Assembly (NCBI GenBank): GCA_910592005.1
Contig: CAJVPP010001547.1
Span: forward strand, 1-19,345
DNA: 19,345 bases
Direction: 5' to 3'
Origin: Funneliformis mosseae
Taxonomy: Eukaryota > Glomeromycota > Glomeromycetes > Glomerales > Glomeraceae
Within the stretch, counting starts at the first letter, position 1. Each line of letters begins with the position of its first letter. Shown piece after piece: positions 10,161 to 19,345 of the stretch. The position numbers were made by a program, and so were the translations under genes. The notes beneath the pieces are model-generated. The model ran no database searches. It was not told the DNA's origin and was given only the letters and a program-made list of their open reading frames with translations.

Positions 10161-11387
10161 TTAGAAGTTTATACTTATAAAAGTTCTGGAAATCAGGAAA
10201 TCAGTAGAAATCACAAACTTTAAACGAAATAAATTTCAAACAGTATATAATAACTTGAGTCAAAACTTAAAAAGTAGCTGTAAATAAACTTATTAGTCTA
10301 AGTTTTGCTAGAAAATTGTAAGTAATCACAGGAAAAAAGCATCATATGCTTATTGGATTTAAAATTTTCGTGAAAATTAGGGATTTTTTTTAACTGATGA
10401 TTGACATAAGGTTATACCATTTTGAAAATGGCGATAAAAAATTTTGATTATATTTTTATTATTAATTATTATTATAATATTTATTACCTTTATTACTTTA
10501 TAATATTTATAATTTATTGATTTATTATTTTATATATTTTATTTAATTTAAATTAACTTATTTATTCAAAATATTATTTTTCAATTTTAATTTAAACTAA
10601 TAATATATTAACATAAATAATATTTTTATTTAACCTAATAAATCAAATTATTAATTTTAATTTATTAATCTTAAATAAATAAAACTATATTACATCTTTA
10701 TTGTTAAATGTTTAAATATTTTTATCAAATTTAAAATAAATTTAAATAAGCAACTTTAAATAATAAATTATAAGTAATAAGATATTAAATAATTTTTATA
10801 AATTTTTTAATTAAATAATTAATGTATGAATGCAATTTATTATCATACTGATACTGATTTTACAATTTATTTTAACTTGATATATTATTATATATTGTAA
10901 CTATTATAATATATATGTAAATTAAAATACAATGTGTAAAAAGCATTTTATAAAAAAAAATAACCAAATAACTTTCCAATATAATTAAACCATGCATATG
11001 AAAAGATAATAAAGTGCTTTACTTTATTATAATAAAGTTTCTGAACCAAATATTCTAAATGTAGTAATATAGTTACAATTTTTTTTTTTTTTATATTAAG
11101 TACTTATTAATAATTTAATACATTATTATTTTAGCTTATATTTATATTTACTATGATGTTAATTGATTCGATATAGAAAAAAACAAGACTACTATTTTTG
11201 TGAACTAAAAAAAGAATAATAATGTAAGAATTTAATTCATAAATAATTTTGCGATGATGTTGATTAATTCTCACTCGTAATATTACATCTGCATAAAAAA
11301 TATTAAATTAATAAACAACATAATTGGATATTATGAATAAACAATGATTCATTTGACTTGCCATAAGTTCAATAACAATTAAAATTT
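10161..11387. other. AT-rich intergenic region
   Basis: The stretch 10440-10900 is almost entirely A and T with no coding signal. 10161-10440 is slightly less biased and holds the palindrome at 10417. The last 100 bp before 11388 would be the 3'UTR of the secreted-peptide gene on the minus strand. No RNA gene was recognised. Confidence 0.5.
10417..10431. repeat. Perfect 15-bp palindrome CCATTTTGAAAATGG
   Basis: Seven-base arms surround a central G, followed by CGATAAAAAA. It stands at the edge of the near-pure A/T block beyond the DD34E relic. It could be part of a transposon terminus, but no partner copy was found on the other side of that relic. Confidence 0.4.
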
Positions 11388-11519
11388 TTAAGGAGTTGGT
11401 TTTGAGACATCGGTAGTAGGATATAATCCAGGATCAAGAGGAACGTCTTGTTGAGCTGTCGCAATAGCGACATTTAATATTAATAAGACAACTAATGCGG
11501 CTTTAATGAAAATTTTCAT
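11388..11519 (-). CDS. Small secreted peptide precursor, 43 residues
   Basis: The ATG at 11519 opens a 43-codon frame ending in TAA at 11388-11390. Residues 1-22 form a textbook signal peptide: a basic start (MKIFIK), a hydrophobic core (AALVVLLILNVAIA) and an A-T-A site for cleavage before Gln-Gln. The predicted mature peptide is about 21 residues, acidic and Pro-rich, with the segment DVPLDPGLYPTTDVSKPTP and no Cys or Lys-Arg processing site. It has no stops or low complexity and lies where CG dinucleotides are kept, unlike the decayed transposons to the left. A probable 5'UTR intron (11538-11656) and a TATA box near 11880 support a real transcript. The ATG is the first in frame after a stop in the upstream exon. 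I do not recognise the family. Secretion to the apoplast or host interface is inferred only from the signal peptide. Short length leaves some risk of a chance ORF. Confidence 0.7.
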   Translation of the reverse strand: MKIFIKAALVVLLILNVAIATAQQDVPLDPGLYPTTDVSKPTP

Positions 11520-11537
11520 TTTTATTGGTATTATCTC

Positions 11538-11610
11538 CTTAAAAAAATTCGAAAAAAAAAATATTTTTAATAAATAAAAAAGAAGTTTCTACAACTTTTT
11601 TTTCTAATAA

Positions 11611-11645
<35 letters not shown>

Positions 11646-11656
11646 GAAATAATTAC
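11538..11656 (-). other. Probable 5'UTR intron of the secreted-peptide gene
   Basis: On the minus strand AAGGAG/GTAATT begins a 119-nt stretch that ends in TTTTTTTAAG/GAGATAATACC, 18 nt before the ATG. It contains a T24/A11 run (11611-11645, plus strand) that could fold on itself. The acceptor could also be three bases further on, since AAGGAG occurs at both edges. Confidence 0.5.
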
Positions 11657-11876
11657 CTCCTTAAATGATGTATATATATTTGATTGTAAAACCAACAACG
11701 GATCTCTATAAAAGTTTAATAAAAGCTGCAATATGTAACACTAAATTCAACTTGGTTGATATCAGCGAGCTTAATATTTCTTTACTCTTTAATGTCATAC
11801 GGTCCAAATCGCAGAAGAAAAAAATTTTTGGAACACAAAATTTTCCAAAATAAATAAAAAACCTGTTTAAGGGAAT

Positions 11877-11884
11877 TTTATATA
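11877..11884 (-). promoter_or_regulatory. TATA box for the secreted-peptide gene
   Basis: TATATAAA reads on the minus strand about 220 nt upstream of the proposed intron donor, giving a 5'UTR exon of roughly 200 nt. A second TATATAAA-type motif lies at 11911-11920 and reads on either strand, so the true site is not decided. Confidence 0.35.
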
Positions 11885-14156
11885 AACTTTTTAATGGTAT
11901 GTATACCTTTTTTATATAAATAGAAAACGCCTTCTATTAAAGGTTTTGACAATTAAAGAAAGGATTAAAAATAGGAATTTGATACTTATTCTTGTTAGGA
12001 AATATTTATAAAGTTTTATAAATAGATTAGGCGTATTTTAAAAACATTGCACATGATTCATCACTACGTAATATAATCACATGATTTGTTGCGTGTGCTG
12101 CGGCTGCGGTGCAACAGGCAATATGAACAAAATCAGAATGGTGCGTGACACCCTTTTAAACTGTCAACAATGATAATCTAATCATTATTACTGATTTTAT
12201 GTAGTAACATGTCACCTTAAAAATGACTAAACTGCACTAATTCGATATGTTATTTAATATTTCTTATCGGTATTTCTTAAACTTTAATTGGGTATACGAA
12301 CGCTTTTCATTGTAAAAAAAAAAAAAAAAAAAAAATATTCATGCAATGCTCTTTCTTTTCTTTGTACTGTACATGAAATAATAATAATTTTTTTTTTTTT
12401 TTTTTTTTAACGAAAGCAAAAGCAATTCTACAAAGAAATTTATCACGATTAACTTAGCCTTTTCTTTCCTGTCGTGCAGAATACTTTAAATTGCACAATA
12501 AAAAAAGTTTTCAACAATTGTATCTACATACGGAAATCGACATAATTGACAGCTTTTAATTTAATGCACAATCAAAAGGTATCTCCACTTTCTAAATCTT
12601 TTTTTCGTGGTGAATCGCATAATCGATTTTTTGTTTTTTTTGAAAAAAAAGGAAAATGAAAAATGAATTATTTTTTTTTTATTTGTTAATGGTGTCCTTA
12701 ATTGGTTAAACCGTATGTCAAAAATAACAAAGAAATCCAACTCATTCATGCAAGTGTTAAAATTTATTGAGGGCTGAAATCGATACCGAGAAAGTGGAAT
12801 ATAAAGTTCTTGGATCTTGTGAAACGTTATACCTTGACAGGTTTAAGTGATGACCATATATAAAAAAAAAATTTTGGGTAACAATCAAACAATGGGCACA
12901 CAATATTTATAAGACAATGGAAATTAAGGAGGCCAAACTTTTTTAAACAATGACGTTTACCCGATCTATAATCTGATTTATGTCTTAATGTTTTCTCCAC
13001 ATATTTATTGCCGACAACGGTATATATACAAAGCACAGGCGTTTTTAATCCTGCATAAACATTTTTTTTTTTTTTTTTTTTTTTTCTTTCAATTCAAATA
13101 AGAAAGGAACCCCTAAATGTGTTGATAAGGTACAATGTTTCACAGGGTGAATGAAGCCAAAATTTATTTTTTTTGAATGATGATTGAAGGAAAAAAATTT
13201 TCATGATGTTTGCATAAGCACCAAGATGATGAAATTTCATGCAATTGACAACTTTATCCTCGGTGATAGCGAATAACCGACTTGGCTCATTGAAACAATA
13301 TCAACAATATCACAATGTTCCCCTCTACAAGCCATTCATGTGAGTTTTGGATATGAGCATGAAGGTTCGAAATCATTCTCTCCTAAGAGAAATGAAAATT
13401 AAGGAAGATAAAGTCTTACTGCGGACAAGAATTTCGTGGTTATTTTGCATCAAAGGGTCATGAAAACAAAAAAGAATTTCATCCAAGAAATTTGGTTTTC
13501 TAAAAAACTAATTAATTGAAAATAATGCAGTTTATGAAATTATTGCAGTAATATTTATAAAAAAAAAATAAATAAGTTGGTGATCTAACTGTTATAGTTA
13601 AATGATTTCAATCATCAATCAAGTTATTTGTGCATCGATTTGCATCACATAAAAATTGATATACGTTATTGTTTATCTGAAAATTTTTTTAAACCCAATT
13701 TTTTTTTTTTTTGATGCAATTAAACAATGTAAATGTTCAATCACTATTGTAAACATTTCATGCAAAAGCTCATTGATTATGAACGAAAAAATTCTAATTC
13801 CTTTTAATGAGAGCAACATTCATTAATTGTTTTCCGCAGCAATCTCCATTATTTTATGAAATTTTTTTTTCACAGAAACGAGGAAAAAAAAAGAATTTTT
13901 GATCTGTTAACTGACACGTTATGTTTATATTAGACTTGTTTCTCTATAGAACTCATCATACTAAATAAAGAATCCCACGCTAGATTTTAACAGTAAAAGT
14001 GGCTGCAATCTGCAATTTGGCTTGCATTTGCTGGCATAAACAATTTTATTTATTTGCATTATTCACCAAATCTGTTACTGTATGACTTAACGATTAAGAA
14101 TTCTTGTTAATTGATTTGATTGATTTTAATGATAATATGATGATTATTATTATTAC

Positions 14157-14193
<37 letters not shown>

Positions 14194-14645
14194 TATTATC
14201 ATTACAAACATTTTAACACAAATCATATCGACAAAAGTTTGATTCATCGTCGAAGAAAATTATCTTTTTTCTTATTTCCCACAGTTTTTATCCACATGGA
14301 GCTTGTGAAAGTATCCTATTGTAGTATTGCAACACATGTCGTATATCCAAGATTATCTTAACATAAGGTCATCTGTTTTATTATACACTAAAAAAAGAAT
14401 TTTTTTTTTCGAGGAAAAAAAAAAAAAAAGAAAGATTAAAGGCACGAAATCGCACCTCAAGGTGAATTCTTTGGATTTTTTCCCTTTCATTTTTTTCTTT
14501 CCCCATTTTTTTCTTTTTAATTAAATTTCTTCATATTTTTATTCCCAAACTCCATATTACATATATATCAATTGAAACGAAATAAAAAAAAATTTTTAAA
14601 AAAAAAAAAAAATCTAAAAAAAGAAAAAAAAAAAAATTTAACGTA
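11885..14645. other. Long intergenic region, CG-retaining, with poly-T tracts
   Basis: No protein-coding gene is supported here. Long T or A runs occur at about 12315, 12388, 13062 and 13700, and an A-rich run lies directly upstream of the F-box start (14580-14640). The most GC-rich patch is 12088-12115, with GTTGC..GCAAC ends, followed by AATGAT..ATCATT at 12169-12186. A small TCTC-CTAA-GAGA hairpin lies near 13378-13389. The region probably contains the promoter of the F-box gene and distal regulatory sequence for the secreted-peptide gene. No tRNA was recognised. Confidence 0.5.
14143..14194 (+). repeat. ATT trinucleotide microsatellite
   Basis: About 17 near-perfect ATT units with one ACT interruption, 450 bp upstream of the F-box gene. 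Likely length-polymorphic. Confidence 0.9.
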
Positions 14646-16444
14646 ATGGCACAATCACCACCTAATGAAATTTTACAAGAAATTTTTAAACATTTTGTTA
14701 ATGATATTGATTATTTACATTCATGTCTCTTGGTTAATAAAATTTGGAGTTCAAATGTCGTTCCCGTCTTATGGAATCGGCCCTTTCATTTGTTGCTTCA
14801 CAATCACATTAACTTGTCTCACCAAATCATTTCAACTTATCTCGCCTGTTTGGATAATGAAGAAAGATCCAAATTAGATATAAATGGAATCTCTAGATCT
14901 TATTATTCCTCTCAACTTTCCTCTCAATCTTCCCCTTGTTCATTCGATTCTTCTTTATCCACCATATTTGATTTACCTTTATCATATTCCGTAATTCCAT
15001 CACATCCGCCAACATATAATTATCCATCCTTTTTACGTCATTTGTCTTATTTCTCATTCATTGCCTCAGTACAAGAATGGTGCGCTGTAAATAATAATTG
15101 GAATCCATATGCTATGCGTAAAATTGTTCAAGCCTTATTTCGTCTTTTCGCGAAATTTTCTCCAGGATTAGAAACTTTGGTTTTCGTCATGGATATGGAT
15201 ATGAGTCTGGATCTCGCCGCAAATGGCTTGTTGTTGTTCGATGAGAATCATCATGATTTTGATGGGGTCATTACTTCTGCTAATTCGACTCTTAACGTAA
15301 AAAGAAATTGGTCCATTTTATTGGATCCTATCGTATGTAATTGGATGTCACATATCAAGGAGATTGAATTGGCCGGAGATTTCGTTATTGACCAAAATTT
15401 TCCCGTTTTATTGACCATTTGTAAGAACCTTAAGAAAGTAAGTAGAGGTTAATAAAATAATTTTTTAATATTAATATCTCCGAGAAATTTATATTTCTTT
15501 CTTCCCTCCTCACCCCCCCCGTTTAGATGGAAATTAGATTGCCTGATTTTGAATACGACGAAGATGGAAAACATTACGACTGTAGTGTTGAAATGTCAGC
15601 TCGATTTTTAAAAGTTCAACGAGGTCTTGAACAGTTCACGCTTCGCGAATCGCATTATCCAAAAGCTATCGGAGCCGCGTTAATACGTCAAAAATCTTCT
15701 TTACGTCACGTAGAATTTATTGACACGGTGTTTGACAATCGATGTCCATTAGACTGGCTTCCATATTGTACGCATTTGGAATCATTAACATTTATTGATT
15801 CCGAAATGTTGATCCCCAAAATTTTGACCCCGCTTCGATTGGCACCTTTAAAGCGACTGAAATCGTTGACCTTTAGAGAAGATCCTGTTCCAACTGATAT
15901 CTTACAAATTCTGATTCATTCAAGTAACGTGAACTTACAAGAGATTGTTTTCGGATGGCCAGAAGATTGCAGGCAGGATGGTCATTCCTATATATTGGAT
16001 TCCATCTCAAAGTTTTGTCCATTTCTAACCAAATTGGGAGCTACAATTGGTCGTCACGAAATTTCCGAATTATTCCTTATATTAAGTAATTGTAGATATT
16101 TGCAGTGCTTGGAGATTTATGGCAACGGATGTTTGTTGGAAGTTAATGAATTTTTACCTGAATTAGGCAAATTCCTTCCCACCACTTTAGGTGAACTTGA
16201 TATTGGTGCAAGGTGGAGATTTAGATCTGATATTTTGGCTCGCTTCTTGGAAAATTCTAAGCATGTTTCTTTGTACAAATTTGTTATTCAGATCTGTGAT
16301 TTTATAAATGAGGAACATCTTAGAGTGATTGTAAGGCATTCTATGAACTCTTTAAAATATTTTACTTTATGGAATAAAAATTTTTCCGTTACTCAAGATG
16401 GAATAGGGAAAGCAAGTGAATGGTTAAGAAAATCCGTTTCTTAA
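14646..16444 (+). CDS. F-box protein with leucine-rich repeats
   Basis: Two exons, 14646-15437 and 15527-16444, join in phase 0 to give 569 residues. The intron is 89 nt, AAA/GTAAGT to GTTTAG/ATG. The N-terminus (residues about 4-48) is an F-box: PPNEILQEIFKHF, then SCLLVNKIWSSNVVPVLW. In known F-box proteins this segment binds Skp1 in an SCF ubiquitin ligase. A Ser-rich linker follows (about 82-120). The C-terminal half carries irregular leucine-rich motifs (HLESLTFID, RLKSLTFRED, NLQEIVFGW, YLQCLEIYGN), the likely substrate-binding surface. No stops or frameshifts occur, and CG dinucleotides are frequent, unlike the flanking relics. The start is the first ATG after a long A-rich 5' stretch. 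Without splicing, exon 1 would end at 15452, 15 bases into the intron, and exon 2 would lack its F-box. Large F-box/LRR families are typical of Rhizophagus (known). The target is unknown. Confidence 0.92.
15438..15526 (+). other. Intron of the F-box gene
   Basis: GTAAGT donor after ..CTTAAGAAA. A pyrimidine tract with a run of C precedes the acceptor TTTAG. The length is 89 nt and the phase is 0. Splicing joins two long open frames exactly. Confidence 0.9.
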
Positions 16445-17159
16445 TTTTTTATTTTTTATTTTTTTTTTTATCTTTTGGGTTTTTTGAAGAGGTTTGATTA
16501 GTTGGTTTGATTTTTGTTTTTTATCATTCTTTTTTTTTTTCTCCTCTTCTTTTTTTTTTTTATCTTTGATGACACACCTAATGGGTAATTATTGAGAGTG
16601 TATTTATTATATTTTAATAAGAGCATATTTTATATGCAACACAAAAAAAAAAATTTATTTTCTTTCAAAAATAGATTTGCTTAGGGGCAAATCACTAAAA
16701 AAAAAAAAAAACAAAACAAAACAAATTATGATTTGGGGCAATTATTACCTTAATAATAATTTTTTTTTTTCCTGGGGTGATACGAACTCACCTTTATTTT
16801 TAGTTTATGATATTTTTTTACATAATATTTTTTTTTTAAAAAAAAAAAAAAAATTTCTCGTTACGATTTTTTTTTTTTTACTGAACTAATTTTATAACAA
16901 TTACAAGATTTATTATATATTTACGATCTATTTCTTACTATAGCTAATTTTTCCTCCCCTCCCCTGTTAGAGTAAATTACATCCATATTATTTTTAATTT
17001 ACTCTTTCTTTTCTTCTTTCTTATATATAAACTATTCAAGTGAAAAATCATTTACTTTCATTTCGTTTATATATATATAAATTAACCGGTTAATTTATAG
17101 CTTTATCTATGATAAAACTTAACGTTAATGTTCAAGCCTAAGATTAATTAATGTCTTTA

Positions 17160-17195
<36 letters not shown>

Positions 17196-17309
17196 AAATA
17201 AAAGCTTTTTTTTTTTTTTTTATTGTTAATTCTGATTAATCTCAAATAAATAAAAAATCATGATAGGCTTCTTTACGTTGTGATTTAATTTTTTTTTACG
17301 AAAAAATTC
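16445..17309. other. 3' flank of the F-box gene, T-rich, no gene seen
   Basis: The first 200 bp are probably the 3'UTR, T-rich, with a small GCATA-TTTTA-TATGC hairpin at about 16623-16637. Homopolymer tracts follow at 16697, 16760, 16835 and 17160-17220. Short open frames here are made of poly-A/poly-T and are not credible genes. Confidence 0.5.
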
Positions 17310-17579
17310 CTTTCGCTTCGTGACGTAAGCGTTGTTCGAACTATGTATAAGAATTTTTTATCGATAATGCATGTCCTCAAATTGCGTCACACAATACCAA
17401 ATGTGTTTTTTGAGTTTCTTCGTTCTCAACTAGGAAATAGATGTTCTTTAAACAGGCTTTGTAATTTCCCTATCTTCTTGTGATTGGCTAAAATTGTGTC
17501 GATCACCTCGAGACACGTGCAGGATTTTATAACACGATTTTTTTAAATTAATAATTGCTCTTTTTTTTTAAAACGTATA
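17310..17579 (+). promoter_or_regulatory. Promoter-like region with CRE, CCAAT and E-box motifs
   Basis: The sequence is markedly less AT-biased than its surroundings. It holds TGACGTAA at 17321-17328 (ATF/CREB site), TGCGTCA at 17383-17389 (reverse of TGACGCA), ATTGG at 17483-17487 (inverted CCAAT) and CACGTG at 17514-17519. The motifs stand 60-260 bp before the ATG at 17580, the usual spacing for a fungal promoter. Motif function is inferred from known transcription factor sites. Confidence 0.45.
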
Positions 17580-17687
17580 ATGCCAACACCACCAAATATT
17601 GAACCCAGTACAATATATACAAATAATGTAAAATTTCGTGGGTTTACGAAAATTGGCTCAAGTAAAAGAAAATTTCAGATTATTTAG
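17580..17687 (+). CDS. Short ORF of 35 codons at the edge of decayed DNA
   Basis: The ATG at 17580 begins MPTPPNIEPS and reads 35 codons, ending near SSKRKFQII at a TAG. Codon use is not low-complexity and the sequence keeps CG dinucleotides at its beginning. It follows directly on a promoter-like stretch. Coherent but stop-broken peptide (FNNIVESD, SFQFPE) continues in another frame at about 17708-17765. This suggests the first exon of a gene whose body has decayed or been replaced. No family recognised. It could also be a complete short peptide or chance. Confidence 0.3.
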   Translation: MPTPPNIEPSTIYTNNVKFRGFTKIGSSKRKFQII

Positions 17688-19098
17688 CTATTTAAATGAT
17701 AAATACATTTAATAATATTGTTGAATCAGATTAAAAGAGTTTTCAATTTCCTGAATGATCAAATGAATAAAAGGATATATATATTTTTTAATATAACATT
17801 ACTTTACATTTATAAGTATTTTATTTAGATTTTACCTTTGGAAATCAGTTGAAGTTTTTAATAAAAGTTCTTTATTATTTGTAAAGAAAGCAAGAACTTT
17901 CTATTCAAAAAATTTTGTACTTCAATTATTACTTTTATAAGGATTTTGTAAAAATATTAAATCCTAAAACAAGGTTACAAAAAACATATAGAAAAAAACT
18001 ACTATTGGATTTTATTACCTCTTGCTGAATTAAATAATAAATTTGCTAACAGTTTAAAATTTAAAATTAAATTTTATCAAAGTAAATATTAAAACCTTAT
18101 TAACAATATATATACTAAAATAATTATCAAATTTAAACAAGAAATTGTAGCTAATTATTTAAAAATTAACAAATATTTATTATATTTTTGTGAGAATTGA
18201 CTTTTCAGTTGTGATCTTAATATTTTTCTATATAATAATTTTTAATAATAATTTTTAATAAAATTGATTTTATAGAATCATTTTTTATATATAGTTACTT
18301 TGCAATAAAAATGGAAGAAATTACAAAATAATTTTTTTTTTTACTTTATAAGTACAAATATTATTTTTTTAGTCAAATAAATCCAGATTTAACATTAACT
18401 CAAAAAAATCTTTTTGGTAATTTTTTCTCTTTTTATTATAAATTACCTATATTTAGAGATGAAATGTTTTTAAATTATTTTATTTTTTTTTCTAAACTGA
18501 AGTTAATTATCATTTTCATTTATCATATATAAAAATAAGTTTTTGTTAAAGAAAATATTAAATAAAAAAATAATAGTACTATATAGAATATCTGTATAAG
18601 TAATTAAAGATTAGATTTATCTAATTATTTTAAAATCTAAAGATTAGTAAATAAATTAGATGAAATATAAATATAGTCTATAAAAAAAGAATTAAGAGTT
18701 GATATAAAGGTATATAAAAAAAATGAACTTTTTAAATTAATAATTCAGAAATTATTAAAAAAATTTTAATCTTATAGGATTATATTTTCTATTAGAATTT
18801 GCATTAAAATATTTAATATAATAATTATTATATCTTATTTTTATTAATACAATCAAATTACTAACTTCTTTATAAGTATTCAATATAATTGATAATTCTA
18901 ATTTTATGTTTATTATATATCTATTTATTTCTCTTTATAGTGATAAATATGATTTACTAATTACTTTTTAATTAGAAAATTTACATTAAATTTAAAAGAA
19001 AAAGAAAATAAAAAAGTATTATATAAAAGGAAAAGATATTTAATTTATCTTAATTTATAAAAAAATAATGAAATTTATTTCTTAAATATATTAATTAA
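17688..19098. other. AT-rich decayed sequence, no intact gene
   Basis: After the short ORF the composition drops to very high A/T. A stretch at about 17829-18020 reads with only one stop (TAA at 17880) on the plus strand, including KDFVKILNPKTRL near 17939-17977, and may be a remnant of a transposon or gene body. I cannot assign it. The rest shows no recognisable structure. Confidence 0.4.
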
Positions 19099-19100
19099 TA

Positions 19101-19345
19101 CAGTCAGACCTTTCTAAATGCACCCTCTATAAATGCACATCCTCTTTAAATGCACACGATATTCTGGTCCCAAACTTGGAACTTAGAGACTAAATGCATC
19201 CTCCAAATTCTGCATGTGTAAGAAATTTTTCTGTCCTTTGATATGACAATTCGATCTCTAAATACACATCACATGACTATTTTATAAAATAATAGGACCG
19301 TTGAAAATTTGATGTTTTTTTTTATTCATTAATTTAGTACACATG
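19101..19345 (+). mobile_element. Left end of a pogo/Tc1-like DNA transposon (runs off window)
   Basis: TA at 19099-19100 is followed by CAGTCAGACCTTTCTAAATG, resembling the CAGT.(G/A)AACCT termini of pogo/Tigger elements. AAATGCAC recurs at 19116, 19131 and 19148, with AAATGCAT at 19192, as subterminal repeats typical of transposase binding regions. Composition is less AT-biased than to the left, consistent with a younger insertion. The other end and the transposase lie beyond the window, so the family is not proven. Confidence 0.55.

Noticed and set aside
11665..11853. Plus-strand 62-codon open frame
   Set aside because: It lies antisense to the probable 5'UTR exon of the secreted-peptide gene and shows no domain, signal peptide or promoter of its own.
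12561..13036. Two minus-strand open frames of 62 and 69 codons
   Set aside because: Low-complexity Phe/Lys content in one and no recognisable feature in the other; no splice context or promoter supports them.
13365..13376. GGTTCGAAATC resembling a tRNA B box
   Set aside because: The 3' half departs from the B-box consensus, and no A box, acceptor stem or anticodon arm could be placed around it.
14104..14524. Two overlapping short open frames upstream of the F-box gene
   Set aside because: The first consists largely of an Ile run from the ATT microsatellite and the second of Lys/Phe runs from homopolymers.
14665..14877. Alternative frame inside F-box exon 1
   Set aside because: It is a shadow of the F-box coding frame, which has the recognisable domain.
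1..19345. CRISPR array, rRNA or operon structure
   Set aside because: No regularly spaced repeats, rRNA-like sequence or bacterial ribosome binding sites; introns and TATA-type promoters indicate a eukaryote.

Overview
The window looks like a nuclear contig segment from an AT-rich fungus, most likely an arbuscular mycorrhizal fungus of the Rhizophagus type. This is an inference from several things seen together: an F-box/leucine-rich-repeat gene, a decayed SAM-domain gene, short GT..AG introns of about 58-119 nt, very high A+T, and many decayed transposons resembling families expanded in those genomes. No database search was possible, so family names rest on motifs read by eye.

Left part (1-11387): a transposon graveyard. 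In order it holds a possible LTR fragment (1-130) and a minus-strand CACTA/Plavaka-type transposase relic (388-1655) split by a 162-bp hAT-like MITE. Next come a Tc1/mariner element with both ends preserved (2048-3358), an Asn/Thr-rich exon remnant (3581-3760) and a 5'- and 3'-truncated LINE reverse transcriptase relic (4531-6305). The last two are a SAM-domain pseudogene (7027-8780) and a minus-strand, four-exon DD34E transposase relic (9016-10160). None has an intact reading frame. Many of the stops and substitutions fit C-to-T decay, including CpG-to-TpG changes at conserved arginines.

Right part (about 11388-17687): a less decayed island where CG dinucleotides are common again. It carries a minus-strand gene for a 43-residue predicted secreted peptide (11388-11519) with a probable 5'UTR intron and TATA box. 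A long intergenic stretch with poly-T tracts and an ATT microsatellite follows. Then comes an intact two-exon F-box/LRR gene (14646-16444, 569 residues). At 17310-17579 there is a promoter-like stretch with CRE, inverted CCAAT and CACGTG motifs before a short ORF at 17580 that leads into decayed sequence.

The far right (17688-19345) is AT-rich again and ends with the first 245 bp of a probable pogo/Tc1-like element whose TA-flanked terminus starts at 19101. The genes do not form a pathway. The pattern is a small functional island carrying a secreted peptide and an F-box protein, set between decayed mobile elements. The least described items are the secreted peptide gene, the nested MITE whose removal restores a transposase frame, and the unnamed protein family upstream of the SAM domain.
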